From: Pseudorhizobium banfieldiae
GTDB lineage: Bacteria; Pseudomonadota; Alphaproteobacteria; Rhizobiales; Rhizobiaceae
NCBI RefSeq assembly: GCF_000967425.1
Contig: NZ_FO082820.1
Location: 1,178,001-1,242,000, forward strand
Direction: 5' to 3'
Length of the DNA stretch: 64,000 bases
Below the pieces are notes generated by a model that was not told the DNA's origin, made no database searches, and was given only the letters and a program-made list of their open reading frames with translations. The position numbers were made by a program, and so were the translations under genes. Shown here piece by piece: positions 45,253-55,063 of the stretch (position 1 is its first letter; each line of letters opens with the position of its first letter).

Positions 45253-46503
45253 TCAAGCGTCCCGCAAATGGTTGGTCGAGGGGAAGCGTCGCAGATGGCG
45301 TTGCTCGAGAGCAATGCAGCCCCAGACGATGCCGAGAAGCAGATAGAAGTGTCGCCAGTGATCGGTGTCGATGACATTGCCGATTAGGGTATGTCCCAGG
45401 ATCATAACCCAGCCGATCATCAGGTAGGGCTGCCAGGGACGGTCACGCAGGAGATACCGGAAACCAGCCGCAAGCGTCCAGCAGATGAGCGTCGCATAGG
45501 AAACGAAGCCGAGCCACCCGTGGGTCGTCAGCGACTTGAGCCAGATATTATGCTCGTCCTCTCCGAACATCCGACCAAGCTCCATCGGTCCCAGGCCCAA
45601 CGGCCGCTCCATTGCGAGGAGGAAGCCGATCTTGTGGCGCTCGAAGCGGCCGAGGCGGGCGCCGTCATATTCCTGCACGAGACGGGCGCGGTTGCTGAAA
45701 AGGTCGGAAACCCGGTCGAACTGCAGGGCGATGATGACGGCGACCGCCAGCAGGACGATCGCGGCGATGCTGAGCGCGAGGATCTTCAGCCGGAATGCTC
45801 CCGTGCGTTCCTTGAGCAGCATGAGGAAGACGAGCATGGGGCTGGAAAAGAGCAGTAATCCCCAGGCTGCACGGGAGAAGGAGAGGAAGACGCCCATGAC
45901 CAGCACCAGCAGTCCGGCGATGAGGAGGGGTGCCTGCACCAGTCTGCCGGTCAGGAGACGGTGCAGGAGGTAGAGGATCGGGGCGACGAGGTAGGGGCCA
46001 AAGACGTTCGGGTCTTCGAAGGCGCCCATGGCACGTTCATAACGGGTAAAAATGCCGGCGCCGGGAAAGGCATGGAAGTAGCCCAGAATCCCGAGCGTGC
46101 CGGTGATAAGGGCAGCTGCTACCCAGGCCTTGAAGATGATCTGGAGCCGTTGCGGACGTTGCTCGATTACCGCGGCATAGAGGACAGTGGTGAGCGCGAG
46201 AAATGTGGAAACGGCGATGTAGATCGGGCCACCGGCCATTTCCGGCATGACAAGTAGCGACAGCATTCCGCCGACGTTGAAGACGAGGAACAGGGCGAGC
46301 GGGATTGCGACGGTTCTGGATATGGTCAGCCCAAGCAGGAACCAGACGACGATCTGCCCGACCATGAGCAGTTCGTAAGGTGCCGGCTCCGACATCACGA
46401 AGCCGGAGAGGAAGACACCGACGGCGATGGCCGCCGATCCTGCAAGGGCTGCAATTGCCCGCCCCGGTGCCGCGACGCGGCTATCGGCCGGTACCGCGCT
46501 CAA
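45253..46503 (-). CDS. O-antigen ligase/polymerase-like membrane protein, 416 aa
   Basis: About 11-12 hydrophobic segments with a large periplasmic loop (about residues 270-320), the pattern of Wzy_C / O-antigen ligase-polymerase family proteins. The loop holds RLGRFERHKIGFLLAMERPL and GPMELGRMFGEDEHNIWLKS, with Gly/Pro and His residues typical of these enzymes. It likely polymerises or ligates polysaccharide repeat units on the periplasmic side. TTG start at 46503 overlaps the wbaP stop by 4 bases (TTGA). Confidence 0.8.
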   Translation of the reverse strand: MSAVPADSRVAAPGRAIAALAGSAAIAVGVFLSGFVMSEPAPYELLMVGQIVVWFLLGLTISRTVAIPLALFLVFNVGGMLSLLVMPEMAGGPIYIAVSTFLALTTVLYAAVIEQRPQRLQIIFKAWVAAALITGTLGILGYFHAFPGAGIFTRYERAMGAFEDPNVFGPYLVAPILYLLHRLLTGRLVQAPLLIAGLLVLVMGVFLSFSRAAWGLLLFSSPMLVFLMLLKERTGAFRLKILALSIAAIVLLAVAVIIALQFDRVSDLFSNRARLVQEYDGARLGRFERHKIGFLLAMERPLGLGPMELGRMFGEDEHNIWLKSLTTHGWLGFVSYATLICWTLAAGFRYLLRDRPWQPYLMIGWVMILGHTLIGNVIDTDHWRHFYLLLGIVWGCIALEQRHLRRFPSTNHLRDA

Positions 46504-48053
46504 TAGGCATTCTCCGCCTTCAGGAGCCGGATGGGCGTCAGGAAGAGGATCTTCAGGTCGAACAGCAGCGACCAGTTCTCGATGTAGTGCAGATCATAGG
46601 AGGTCCGCATCCGGATCTTCTCGTCGCTGTCGAGTTCGCCGCGCAGGCCATTTATCTGCGCCCAGCCCGTGACGCCCGGCTTCACCCTGTGGCGGGCGAA
46701 GTAGCTCTCGACGACATCCACATAGCGGCGCTCCCCGGTCTGTGCGTAGACCGAATGGGGCCGCGGCCCGACCAGCGACAGGTCGCCGCGCAGGACGTTG
46801 TACAACTGCGGCAGTTCGTCGATCGAGGACTTTCGCAGGAAGCGCCCAACGGGCGTCACCCGCGGGTCGTCCTTGGTGACCGCCCGCTTGGCCGTCGGGT
46901 CCGCCTGTTCCGTGTACATCGAACGGAACTTGAGCACGTCGATGACCTCGTTGTTGAAGCCATGGCGCTTCTGCACGAAGAGGATAGGTCCCTTCGACGT
47001 CGCCTTCACGGCGATTGCTGCGCCGAGCATGATGGGCCAGGCGAGCGCAAGCGCAAGCAGGGCAAAGACGATGTCGAATGCCCGCTTGGCCACGGAGTCC
47101 CAGTCCCGGATCGGCTTGTCGAGTATGTCGAACATCGGCACCACACCCACATGGGAATAGGATCGGGGCCTGAAACGTAGCTGATTGGCATGTGCCGCCA
47201 GCCGGATGTCGACGGGCAGGACCCAGAGCTTGCGCAGGAGCTGCAGGATGCGCGCCTCGGCAGTGGCGGGTAGCGCGATGATCAACATGTCGACATGGGC
47301 GAGCCGGGCGAACTCCACCAGCTCTGCAAAGGTGCCGAGCTTGGGATAGCCGGCGATGACGGCCGGTGAGCGTATTGATCCGCGATCGTCGAAGACGCCG
47401 CAGATACGGATGTCGTTGTCGGATTGCTGCTCGAGCGCCCGTACCAGCTGCTTGGCGGGCTCGCCGCCTCCGACGATGACGGCCCGCCGTTCCATGATGC
47501 CGTTGCGTGCCCAGTGCTGGATGCCGAACGCGATGAGTTGGCGTTCGACCAGAAGAAACAGGGTTCCGGCGGCAAGCCAGAGGAGGTACTCGCCGGCCGC
47601 GAGCCTCTGTCCTTCGACCAGATAGAGGCCTCCCGCGGAGGCGAGGATGCCGAGGGCGGCGGCCGCAGCCACCCGACCGCGACTGCGCCGTGCGCTTCGC
47701 AGCATCGGGATATGGTAAGTGTCGGCCAACTGGAGCAGCAGCACCGTCAATGCGGAGCCGAGTGACAGGACCGCGATCCGCCCCAGTGGAGCAGCGGCGA
47801 ACAGGAGCATAGCCGCCGCCAGCAGGTTGATGGCCAAGAGAGATGCAAATTCGAGAAGTCGGATCTGGCCGATCAGAAGGGTTGGAGAGTAATTCTCGTC
47901 GCGGTACTGGCGGGCAATCTGCCGGGCGAGCGGATTGAGCACCGACGGCTGGTCGCTTTCGTCGGTTGCAGAAGTGGCATCCGTTTCGGGTTCGGCGATC
48001 CTGCGGCGCAGGGATGCGGCGTCGAAACGCTCCTTTCCGCCCAGTTCGTTCAT
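46500..48053 (-). CDS. WbaP-type polyprenyl-phosphate hexose-1-phosphate transferase, 517 aa
   Basis: A full-length initiating glycosyltransferase. The N-terminal half has four membrane helices (about 80-190) and a CoA-binding-like domain (about 200-320). The C-terminal PGT domain (about 325-517) carries the catalytic KRAFDIVFALLALALAWPIM helix, then VKATSKGPILFVQKRHGFNN, the RSMYTE loop, RVTPVGRFLRKSSIDELPQL with the conserved Asp-Glu pair, and LSLVGPRPHSVYAQ. It transfers hexose-1-phosphate to undecaprenyl phosphate, the first step of polymer synthesis. Start at 48053 has AGGAG about 11 bases upstream. Confidence 0.9.
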   Translation of the reverse strand: MNELGGKERFDAASLRRRIAEPETDATSATDESDQPSVLNPLARQIARQYRDENYSPTLLIGQIRLLEFASLLAINLLAAAMLLFAAAPLGRIAVLSLGSALTVLLLQLADTYHIPMLRSARRSRGRVAAAAALGILASAGGLYLVEGQRLAAGEYLLWLAAGTLFLLVERQLIAFGIQHWARNGIMERRAVIVGGGEPAKQLVRALEQQSDNDIRICGVFDDRGSIRSPAVIAGYPKLGTFAELVEFARLAHVDMLIIALPATAEARILQLLRKLWVLPVDIRLAAHANQLRFRPRSYSHVGVVPMFDILDKPIRDWDSVAKRAFDIVFALLALALAWPIMLGAAIAVKATSKGPILFVQKRHGFNNEVIDVLKFRSMYTEQADPTAKRAVTKDDPRVTPVGRFLRKSSIDELPQLYNVLRGDLSLVGPRPHSVYAQTGERRYVDVVESYFARHRVKPGVTGWAQINGLRGELDSDEKIRMRTSYDLHYIENWSLLFDLKILFLTPIRLLKAENAY

Positions 48054-48143
48054 GGCACTGGTTCTCCTGCAGCGCATGCGCATGCGCGCGCGGCCCCTGG
48101 TTCCGTCATCGTCCGGACTAGCAGAAAGTTGCTAAGAAACGCT

Positions 48144-49304
48144 TTAGGATGTGGTGGTGGAGCTCGGTGGGGCTGCGAGTTCCCGGTAGAGGCGCAGCAT
48201 CTGGCTCGCCATCGCGGATGTCGAGAAGGCGGAGCGAAAGGCCTCGGGTCTCGGCATCACCCGATCTCGCCAAGCTCCGTTGGACATGGCGTCGGCCATG
48301 ATACGTGACAGATCGGCGGGGTCACCGGGCACTGCTAGCGCCTCGCTGCCGCTACCGAGGATTTCCGGTATGCCACCCACTCGCGACGCGATCACCGGCT
48401 TGCCGGCCGCCAGCGCCTCGATGACGACATAGGGCATGGCTTCGGCGCGCGAGGGAACGACGACGAGATGAGCCATGGCGAAGGCCTCGCGAGCGGGCAT
48501 GGCAGGCAGCATCCGCAGCCGCCGCGAAAGCCCGCGTTCGGCGATCAGGGTCATGTAGCGATCATGATCAGGACCATCCCCGACGACCAAGCCTGACAAG
48601 GGGCGTCCGATGAGGCGTTCCGTGCGTGCGAAGGCGTCGATGAAGACATCCGGCCCCTTCAGGTCGCGGAGCATGCCGATGTAGAGGAAGTCGGCTGCAT
48701 CGGTCTCCGGCGCAACGGGCTCGAATTCGCAGTCCCTGACGCCGTTGAGGATTACCCGGAACGGCACGCGCGGCGCGCCGATCTTGTCCTGATACGTCCT
48801 TCGCTCGTAGTCGCAGACGAAGACAAGGGCGTCGGTGAAGTGCTCCTGCAGTCGCTCCAACCGGGTGACGATTTTTCCGGAAAGCTGGCCGGGATCGAAA
48901 TGGAGGCTACCTCCATGCGGCGAGTAGAGCCGTGTCACCGGGAGCTGGTTGAGCTTCAGGGCGGAGCCGATCAGACGGGCCATTGCGCCGCCCTTGGCTC
49001 CGTGGCCGTGCAGGATGTCGGGCTGCAGGCTCCGGATGTGCCGGTAGGCGCGATAGAGCGCCGGAATGTCGGAGGGCGATATCGCCCGGCGCATGGGGAT
49101 GCGGGTCAGGCCAAGCGCGAGATGCGGCTTGACCGCATCGAACATGCGCTCCTCATGGGCGCCGCCCGTCGAGCTGTCGCAGAGAATACCCACTGCATGC
49201 CCCGCAGCGTGGTGCTCCTCCACGAGATCGCGAACATGGCGGAAGATGCCGCCGACCGGAGACCGGAAGCAGTGCAGGATCCGCAATGATCGCGATTGTT
49301 CCAT
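48144..49304 (-). CDS. Family 4 glycosyltransferase, 386 aa
   Basis: A GT-B fold retaining glycosyltransferase of the cytosolic face. The N-terminal half has RILHCFRSPVGGIFRHVRDL and HGHGAKGGAMARLIG; the C-terminal half has the donor-site motif RAEAMPYVVIEALAAGKPVI with E(x7)E and SRVGGIPEILG. It likely adds a sugar to the lipid-linked repeat started by the WbaP-like enzyme. It starts 6 bases after the upstream Wza-like gene ends (same strand), so the two are coupled. Sugar specificity unknown. Confidence 0.88.
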   Translation of the reverse strand: MEQSRSLRILHCFRSPVGGIFRHVRDLVEEHHAAGHAVGILCDSSTGGAHEERMFDAVKPHLALGLTRIPMRRAISPSDIPALYRAYRHIRSLQPDILHGHGAKGGAMARLIGSALKLNQLPVTRLYSPHGGSLHFDPGQLSGKIVTRLERLQEHFTDALVFVCDYERRTYQDKIGAPRVPFRVILNGVRDCEFEPVAPETDAADFLYIGMLRDLKGPDVFIDAFARTERLIGRPLSGLVVGDGPDHDRYMTLIAERGLSRRLRMLPAMPAREAFAMAHLVVVPSRAEAMPYVVIEALAAGKPVIASRVGGIPEILGSGSEALAVPGDPADLSRIMADAMSNGAWRDRVMPRPEAFRSAFSTSAMASQMLRLYRELAAPPSSTTTS

Positions 49305-49310
49305 GCCGGC

Positions 49311-49895
49311 TCAGAAGAGCCGCTCGCGGACGTGGATTGTGTCACCGGCGAGCACCGGGCTCGACACCTCGGTTCGACCGGTAAATATGCGTCCGTTTAT
49401 CTTGCGCGTCACGTCCACGTCCCGCTGGTTTCCGCGCGGGGTGAAGCCGCCGGCAATGGCGATGGCATTCTGTGCCGTCATGCCCGGCACGTAGGAATAC
49501 TGGCCGGGACGGCCGACCTCGCCCATCACGAATACGGGGCGATAGCGATCCACTTCGATCGTTACGTCCGGGTCGCGCAGGTAGCCCTGCTTCAGGCGAG
49601 TCGCAATGGCTCCCTCAAGGGCCGGAAGCGTCTCGCCGCGCGCCGCGACCTGGCCGATCAGTGGGAAGGCAATGTAGCCGGCCTGGTCGACCGTGTAGGT
49701 GTTGGAGAGGCCGGACTGCTCGAAGACCGTGATCCGCAGCCGGTCGCCACTGTCGAGGCGGTAGGGCTGCACCGCTGCCTGGTCGAACGACTTCGGCGCA
49801 GGCTGGGAAGTAGAGCAGGCCGCAAGCGCCGTGGCAATCGAGACCAGGGCGACTGTCGTGAGGCTTTTTCGACTGGCGAATGACATTCGCGGCAT
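49311..49895 (-). CDS. Polysaccharide export lipoprotein, Wza/GumB type, 194 aa
   Basis: The N-terminus SLTTVALVSIATALAACSTS is a lipoprotein signal (Cys after AACS-type lipobox, L-A-A-C). It is followed by the Poly_export domain (QPYRLDSGDRLRITVFEQSG then LSNTYTVDQAGYIAFPLIGQ) and SLBB-like repeats with VGRPGQYSYVPGMTAQNAIA and GGFTPRGNQRDV. It forms the outer-membrane export channel. First gene of the minus-strand part of the polysaccharide cluster, divergent from wzz. The start could be ATG 49895 or 49886. Confidence 0.9.
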   Translation of the reverse strand: MPRMSFASRKSLTTVALVSIATALAACSTSQPAPKSFDQAAVQPYRLDSGDRLRITVFEQSGLSNTYTVDQAGYIAFPLIGQVAARGETLPALEGAIATRLKQGYLRDPDVTIEVDRYRPVFVMGEVGRPGQYSYVPGMTAQNAIAIAGGFTPRGNQRDVDVTRKINGRIFTGRTEVSSPVLAGDTIHVRERLF

Positions 49896-50048
49896 GCTCC
49901 GGCTGCGCAGATGGATGCCCTTTTATCGGTCGAACATGGTTAACGCCCGGTAAAGGCAGATGTGGTTGCCCTTGTCTCGTCGTCCATTAACCCTCGCGTT
50001 ACCATGGTGGTTTACCATTGCGCCCGTTGATGAGGTTGGAGCTTCGAT

Positions 50049-52220
50049 ATGTCGGGCGTGATGGGCAACGATCAGGATGCAGATATCGACCTGGGACGGC
50101 TCTTCTCTGCCGTGTGGCAGCGCAGGGGCCGGTTGCTTGCCGCCACGGCACTGGCGGCAGGACTCGCATTCGTCGCAACGACGATAATGGCGCCGAGCTT
50201 CCGCGGCGAGGCGCGGATCCTGATCGAATCCCGATCCCCGAACCTCAGCGCCGGCCAGACGCCCGCGTCCGGCAATGACCCGGTCCTCGATACACTCAAC
50301 ATCACGAGCCAGGCGGAGGTCCTGCAGTCGAGCGACCTGATCAAGCAGGTTGCGCGGGATCTGCGCCTGCACGAGATCGCCGAATTCGATCCGGATGGAC
50401 ACTCGCTGTTCCCCGGTCCTTTCGTCCTGCTCGGGCTGGCGCAGGATCCCTTATCGGTCGCTCCCGAGGAACGCGTCGTCCGCGAGTTCCGGGAGAAGCT
50501 GAAGGTCTATCCGATCGAGAACTCGCGCATCATCGCGATCGAGTTCTCATCGCATGATCCGAAGCTGGCCGCAGCCATTCCCAACAAGATGGCGCAAGTC
50601 TACCTGGCGCTCGAAAGCGGTGCCAAGCTGGACACGCAGTCCGACACAGCCAAATGGCTCGAGCCGGAAATCACGGCGCTGACGGAGAAGGTGCGCGAAG
50701 CCGAGCGCAAGGTCGCCGACTACCGATCCGAAGCCGGCCTCTTCCAGACTGCCCAGAGCGGCAGTTTCGCGGCCCAGCAACTCAACGACATTTCGAACGA
50801 GCTCGCGCGGGTACGGGGAGAGCGGGCCAATGCCGAGGCACGGGCGCAGAACGTTCGGGCGGCGCTGGATGCCGGTCGTGCCTCGGACACGTTGACGGAT
50901 GTCGTAGGTTCCCAGGTGATCCAGCGATTGAAGGAGACCGAAGCGAACCTCCAGGCACAGATATCCGATCAGTCGACCGTGCTGCTGGAAAACCACCCCC
51001 GTCTCAAGGGGCTGCGGGCGCAGCTTCAGGGAATCCGCCGACAGATCGAGGCGGAGACGCAGAAGATTCTTGCCAGCCTGGATAACGAGGCAGAGGTCTC
51101 CCGCCTGCGTGAGACGCAGCTCATCCAGCAGTTGAACACGATCAAGGCCGACTCCGCCCGCACCGGCGAGGATGAGGTGGGGCTTCGTGCGTTGGAACGC
51201 GAGGCGGCGGCCCAGCGGCAATTGCTGGAGACCTACCTTGCCCGCTACCGCGAGGCCGCATCGCGGCAGGAACCCGGCGCGGCGCCCGCCGATGCACGGA
51301 TCGTTTCCACGGCCATAGAACCCCAGGAGCCCTACTTCCCCAAGGTCGTGCCGATCGTGATCGTCGTATCACTCGCGACGTTCGTGATGGGCGCCATCGC
51401 CGTCATGCTCGGCGAACTGTTCTCGGGCAGGGCGCTGAGGCCCTCGCAGGCAGCGCCCGGCATCGAACCAGAGGTGCGGGACGAGGCCGATGAACATCTC
51501 GTCCATCGGATGCAGGCGGATGCCGCCGCGGAGTTCGACCAGATCCATGCGAGGTTGCAGAACGAGCAGCCTGCGCCGGCAGAAGAGCCGAGCGAAGCCG
51601 ATCCAGCCGTGCCTGGGCCAAATGCTGAGGACTCGGACGAAGTCTTCAATATCGAGACGGTGGCGAACTACCTGACCCGCTACGACGTCTCGGTGGCACT
51701 TGCCGTGTCACCGCAAGGCGACAAAGGGTCCACCGCCACGGTGATGCTGGCACGGGACATTTCCGATCGCGGCAAGACCGTGGTGCTGATCGACATGACG
51801 GGCTCGGCTTGCCCGAGCCGGTTGATGGGTGCCGGAACATTGCCCGGGGTCACTGACCTGTTGTGCGGAGAAGCAGCGTTCGGCGAGGCCATTCATGGCG
51901 ACCGCCTTTCTGACGCACATATTGTGCCACAGGGCAATGCCGATGCCGTGGCTGCCATGCGCGGCATCGACCGCCTGTCGATGATCATCGACGCGCTTGC
52001 CGATGCCTATGACCATGTGCTGGTCGAATGCGGGGCAGCCGATGTCGAGGGGGTCTCGCGCCTCAGCCGTGGGCGCGACGCCGAGATCATCTTCTCCATC
52101 GCCGATGCCCACAGTGAAAGCTTTTCCGCAACGCTGGACGGCTACCGGAACGCCGGTTTCGACAATCTCCTGGTTATGGCGTCCGATGCTACCGTTCCAA
52201 GCGGGCGCCGCGCGGCGTGA
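50049..52220 (+). CDS. Polysaccharide co-polymerase, Wzz plus degenerate BY-kinase-like domain, 723 aa
   Basis: An ExoP/GumC-like inner-membrane chain-length regulator. Wzz domain: first membrane helix about residues 30-50 (LAATALAAGLAFVATTIMAP), long periplasmic coiled coil (about 150-420 with repeated helices), second membrane helix about 433-455. A cytoplasmic tail then has an acidic linker and a kinase-like domain (about 545-723). There the Walker A reads SPQGDKGSTAT, without the GKS/T order, the A' motif is VVLIDMTGSACPSR, and the Walker B region is DHVLVECGAADV. All three look inactive. A Tyr-rich C-terminal cluster is also missing. It is probably a structural co-polymerase only. Confidence 0.85.
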   Translation: MSGVMGNDQDADIDLGRLFSAVWQRRGRLLAATALAAGLAFVATTIMAPSFRGEARILIESRSPNLSAGQTPASGNDPVLDTLNITSQAEVLQSSDLIKQVARDLRLHEIAEFDPDGHSLFPGPFVLLGLAQDPLSVAPEERVVREFREKLKVYPIENSRIIAIEFSSHDPKLAAAIPNKMAQVYLALESGAKLDTQSDTAKWLEPEITALTEKVREAERKVADYRSEAGLFQTAQSGSFAAQQLNDISNELARVRGERANAEARAQNVRAALDAGRASDTLTDVVGSQVIQRLKETEANLQAQISDQSTVLLENHPRLKGLRAQLQGIRRQIEAETQKILASLDNEAEVSRLRETQLIQQLNTIKADSARTGEDEVGLRALEREAAAQRQLLETYLARYREAASRQEPGAAPADARIVSTAIEPQEPYFPKVVPIVIVVSLATFVMGAIAVMLGELFSGRALRPSQAAPGIEPEVRDEADEHLVHRMQADAAAEFDQIHARLQNEQPAPAEEPSEADPAVPGPNAEDSDEVFNIETVANYLTRYDVSVALAVSPQGDKGSTATVMLARDISDRGKTVVLIDMTGSACPSRLMGAGTLPGVTDLLCGEAAFGEAIHGDRLSDAHIVPQGNADAVAAMRGIDRLSMIIDALADAYDHVLVECGAADVEGVSRLSRGRDAEIIFSIADAHSESFSATLDGYRNAGFDNLLVMASDATVPSGRRAA

Positions 52221-52231
52221 AGTAAGCGGCC

Positions 52232-53440
52232 TTAGCCAGCTAGCCGGGAGCGCAGGCGTTGCGCCCACGAGTAGAGGCCGGCATTCCTCTTGATCGCCCT
52301 CTTCAGGCCGCCGATGGCTGCAAGGGTTGGCCGCATCAGGCGACCCTTCCATGACAGCGGCAGGAGAACGTCGTACAGGATCGTCTCCTGCGTGCACCAA
52401 CTGCGCTTGTAGGGCTGGTCTCCCAGGCCGAAGTCGAACACTGTCGCACCTTCCCGGCAGGCCTGCTCGATCAGAAGCCAGAAGAGAAGCTCGCCCGGGC
52501 TTGCGTCCGGGCAGAGCTTGTCGTCGATCGATCCGAACTGGCAAAGGATGTGGTCTCCCTTGCGGGATAACCCGCTGATGGCGACGATGCTACGCTCCTC
52601 GTCTGCCAGCCGCAGTGCGTGCAGTTTTAGGGCATAGTCGCGGGCTCCGACGGATCTGTCGATCAGGCCATGGAAGAAGCGACGGATCTGCGGCGGGCGA
52701 AAGACGTCAGGCAGGCCGGCGGCCGCCAGCCGATCCGATTTCTGATTGAAGAAAATATCGAGCAGCGCGTGCTGTTCGCTCACCTCGTCCGGGCAGTAGT
52801 GCTGGAAACCGCCGAGGGCCTCGAGCCGCCGGCACTGTTGCCTGTACCGCTTGCGTCGGGTTTTCGCGTTCAACTGCGCGATCGTTTCGTCCATGCTTGC
52901 CTTGAGGGGGAGCTGGAAGGAACGGTCTGGATGTTCGGATGTCATCCGGGCGTGAAACGGACTTTGTGTCCCCGCAAGTGAAAGGGGCATGGTATCGAGA
53001 ACGAGGAGATCGGTCTGCGGCGCCAGAGCCTTGTGCAGAGCCTCGACCAACCGGCGCGAAGCCTTGGGATCGAGCGGCAGGAAATCTGCGCTGGTCAGGC
53101 TGCTGTTGACATTGTTGAACCTCTCGCCCGGAAACCGCGCGGTACGCAGTCCGTATTCGGTTCTCAGCTCGAGCGGTAGCAGCATGACGGTTCGCCCTTC
53201 GGCGCGACCACGAACAATCAGCGGCGTCCGCTGCTCCGCCTGCCACCACGCACAACACCAGTCGAAACCCTGGTGAAGCGAATTATGCGGTAGCCGTGCA
53301 AGTTCCCGCCATTCCGCTTCCACCACTTCCGGGGCATCGAGGATATCGAACGTCATTGAACACACGTCGAATGGCGCAGGCGGTCCGGCGGCCGACGCCT
53401 TCTGAACATGGCCCTGGGCCTGGAGGTTCTGACGCAACAT
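52232..53440 (-). CDS. GNAT/CelD-type acyltransferase, 402 aa
   Basis: An acetyltransferase of the BcsL/CelD (GNAT_acetyltr_2-like, FemAB-related) group. N-terminal MTFDILDAPEVVEAEWRELA then HQGFDWCCAWWQ; the core has IVAISGLSRKGDHILCQFGS, LCPDASPGELLFWLLIEQAC and FDFGLGDQPYKRSWC, the usual 'fdfG.g.e.yK' end of this family. It likely acylates polysaccharide or cell-envelope precursors. Convergent with the wzz gene (11-base gap); it belongs to the same cluster. Confidence 0.85.
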   Translation of the reverse strand: MLRQNLQAQGHVQKASAAGPPAPFDVCSMTFDILDAPEVVEAEWRELARLPHNSLHQGFDWCCAWWQAEQRTPLIVRGRAEGRTVMLLPLELRTEYGLRTARFPGERFNNVNSSLTSADFLPLDPKASRRLVEALHKALAPQTDLLVLDTMPLSLAGTQSPFHARMTSEHPDRSFQLPLKASMDETIAQLNAKTRRKRYRQQCRRLEALGGFQHYCPDEVSEQHALLDIFFNQKSDRLAAAGLPDVFRPPQIRRFFHGLIDRSVGARDYALKLHALRLADEERSIVAISGLSRKGDHILCQFGSIDDKLCPDASPGELLFWLLIEQACREGATVFDFGLGDQPYKRSWCTQETILYDVLLPLSWKGRLMRPTLAAIGGLKRAIKRNAGLYSWAQRLRSRLAG

Positions 53441-53556
53441 CTCGCCACCCGATTTGATGGATGCGATGATAGTCTGCCTGACTTGCAGCGGAGTTTACGA
53501 GGCTTCCAGGGCCAAGGAACTTTGCTGGGTGTGGTTAACTTCCGCCGAACGCGTCG

Positions 53557-53772
53557 TCAGTCGCTCTTCCTGACCGGGCCTGCCATCCACTTGATGATGA
53601 GCATCGCCGGCAGGATCCACAACAGGCCGGAAAACAGGAAGTAGAGCAGGTGGACCCACCAGGGGTAGTTGGCGAGCGTCAGGGTGGCGATCGTTGTCGC
53701 AACGAGAGCATAGATGATCACCAGGAAGATGATCAGGATCGTTCCGATGAAACTCCGCAGCCTTGGCGGCAT
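53557..53772 (-). CDS. DUF2842 family small membrane protein, 71 aa
   Basis: [20 protein letters not shown] then [20 protein letters not shown] and [20 protein letters not shown], two helices with a Trp-rich loop, as in the DUF2842 family of alphaproteobacteria. Function unknown; often found beside heme A synthase or respiratory genes, and here it is divergent from ctaA. Start at 53772 has AGGAG 7-8 bases upstream. Confidence 0.85.
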   Translation of the reverse strand: MPPRLRSFIGTILIIFLVIIYALVATTIATLTLANYPWWVHLLYFLFSGLLWILPAMLIIKWMAGPVRKSD

Positions 53773-53910
53773 GATCTTCTCCTGAGGTCGGCGCATGGCA
53801 CGCCCGCGACGGCATGCCGCAAAGCGCCGGGGCTTGTTTTGCATGGGTGCATGGGGCAAATCAACGGCTTTGATCGAGGCATTTCGACTGCCTTGCCATT
53901 CCCTGGAGCG

Positions 53911-55014
53911 ATGATGTCAGCGGCCGACGTAACAGCAGTGGAAATCCATGGACGCACGCAGAAGCGCGACCGCGACCGCAAGATGGTGCGCATCTGGCTC
54001 GGCGTCGTGATCTTCACGCTGCTCTGTCTCGTCATCGTCGGCGGCGCGACGCGGCTGACCGGTTCCGGCCTCTCGATTACCGAATGGAAGCCGATCCATG
54101 GGGTGGTCCCGCCGCTATCCGTCGAGGAGTGGCAGGAGGAATTCGAACTCTATAAGCGCATTCCGCAATACCAGGAAATCAACAAGGGGATGTCGCTCGA
54201 CGAGTTCAAGACGATATTCTGGTGGGAATGGGCGCACCGGTTCCTTGCGCGCGGCATCGGCCTGATCTTCGCCCTGCCGCTTGCCTTCTTCTGGCTGACG
54301 GGGCGGATCGAGCCTCGTATTCGCCGACCGCTGGTGGGGCTTCTGGCGCTTGGCGGCTTCCAGGGCTTCATTGGCTGGTGGATGGTCTCGTCGGGACTGA
54401 GCAAGCTCACCAGCGTTTCGCAGTACCGTCTGGCGGTCCATCTCACTATCGCCTGCCTGATCTTCGCGGGCTGCGTCTGGATCATGAGAGGACTGGCGCC
54501 GCACAGCGACGACCGCGCGCCCGCTGGCCGCGGCAAGGCCGGAGCGATAGCGGTTGCCATGCTCTGCATCATCCAGATCTATCTCGGTGCCCTGGTGGCC
54601 GGACTGGATGCCGGACTCACCTACAATACCTGGCCGCTGATGGATGGCGCCCTGGTCCCGGGCGGGCTGTTCATCCAGGAGCCCTGGTGGATCAATCTGT
54701 TCGAAAATCCCAAGACCGTGCAGTTCGTCCATCGTGTGGGCGCCTACACGCTGCTTCTGGTCGCTGTCTGGCACATGGTGACGATGCTGGCGGATGCGCC
54801 TCGTACGACCCACGCGCGTCGCTCCGTGGTGCTGCTCGGCCTGATCCTGCTCCAGGCGGGTGTCGGCATCATGACCCTGCTGACGCAGGTCCACCTCCAT
54901 ACGGCGCTGCTGCACCAGGGCATGGCCTTCATCGTGCTTGGCTTTGCAGTCGCCCACTGGCGGGGCTTCCTTGGCGAGTATCCGCGCGAGGTGAGGGTGG
55001 AAGTGCGTAACTGA
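53911..55014 (+). CDS. ctaA: Heme A synthase (COX15/CtaA type 2)
   Basis: A 367-aa inner-membrane monooxygenase that converts heme O to heme A for aa3-type cytochrome oxidase. About eight helices in two four-helix bundles. Conserved histidine ligands occur in [51 protein letters not shown] and [11 protein letters not shown]. The motif [20 protein letters not shown] at the first helix end is diagnostic. The start is ATG 53911 or 53914 (GGAGCG upstream); a longer open frame upstream is not coding. Confidence 0.94.
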   Translation: MMSAADVTAVEIHGRTQKRDRDRKMVRIWLGVVIFTLLCLVIVGGATRLTGSGLSITEWKPIHGVVPPLSVEEWQEEFELYKRIPQYQEINKGMSLDEFKTIFWWEWAHRFLARGIGLIFALPLAFFWLTGRIEPRIRRPLVGLLALGGFQGFIGWWMVSSGLSKLTSVSQYRLAVHLTIACLIFAGCVWIMRGLAPHSDDRAPAGRGKAGAIAVAMLCIIQIYLGALVAGLDAGLTYNTWPLMDGALVPGGLFIQEPWWINLFENPKTVQFVHRVGAYTLLLVAVWHMVTMLADAPRTTHARRSVVLLGLILLQAGVGIMTLLTQVHLHTALLHQGMAFIVLGFAVAHWRGFLGEYPREVRVEVRN

Positions 55015-55019
55015 AGCTG

Positions 55020-55044
55020 AAAAGGCCGCGGAAGCGGCCTTTTT
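55020..55044 (+). terminator. Terminator of ctaA
   Basis: A 10-bp stem AAAAGGCCGC / GCGGCCTTTT with loop GGAA and an extra T, starting six bases after the stop. On the other strand it could also serve argC. Confidence 0.85.
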
Positions 55045-55063
55045 CAATTCCGTTCCGCAGGCG

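Noticed and set aside
53650..53910. 87-residue N-terminal extension of heme A synthase
   Set aside because: The extension overlaps the divergent DUF2842 gene. The protein family begins near [10 protein letters not shown] and a ribosome site lies at 53905.
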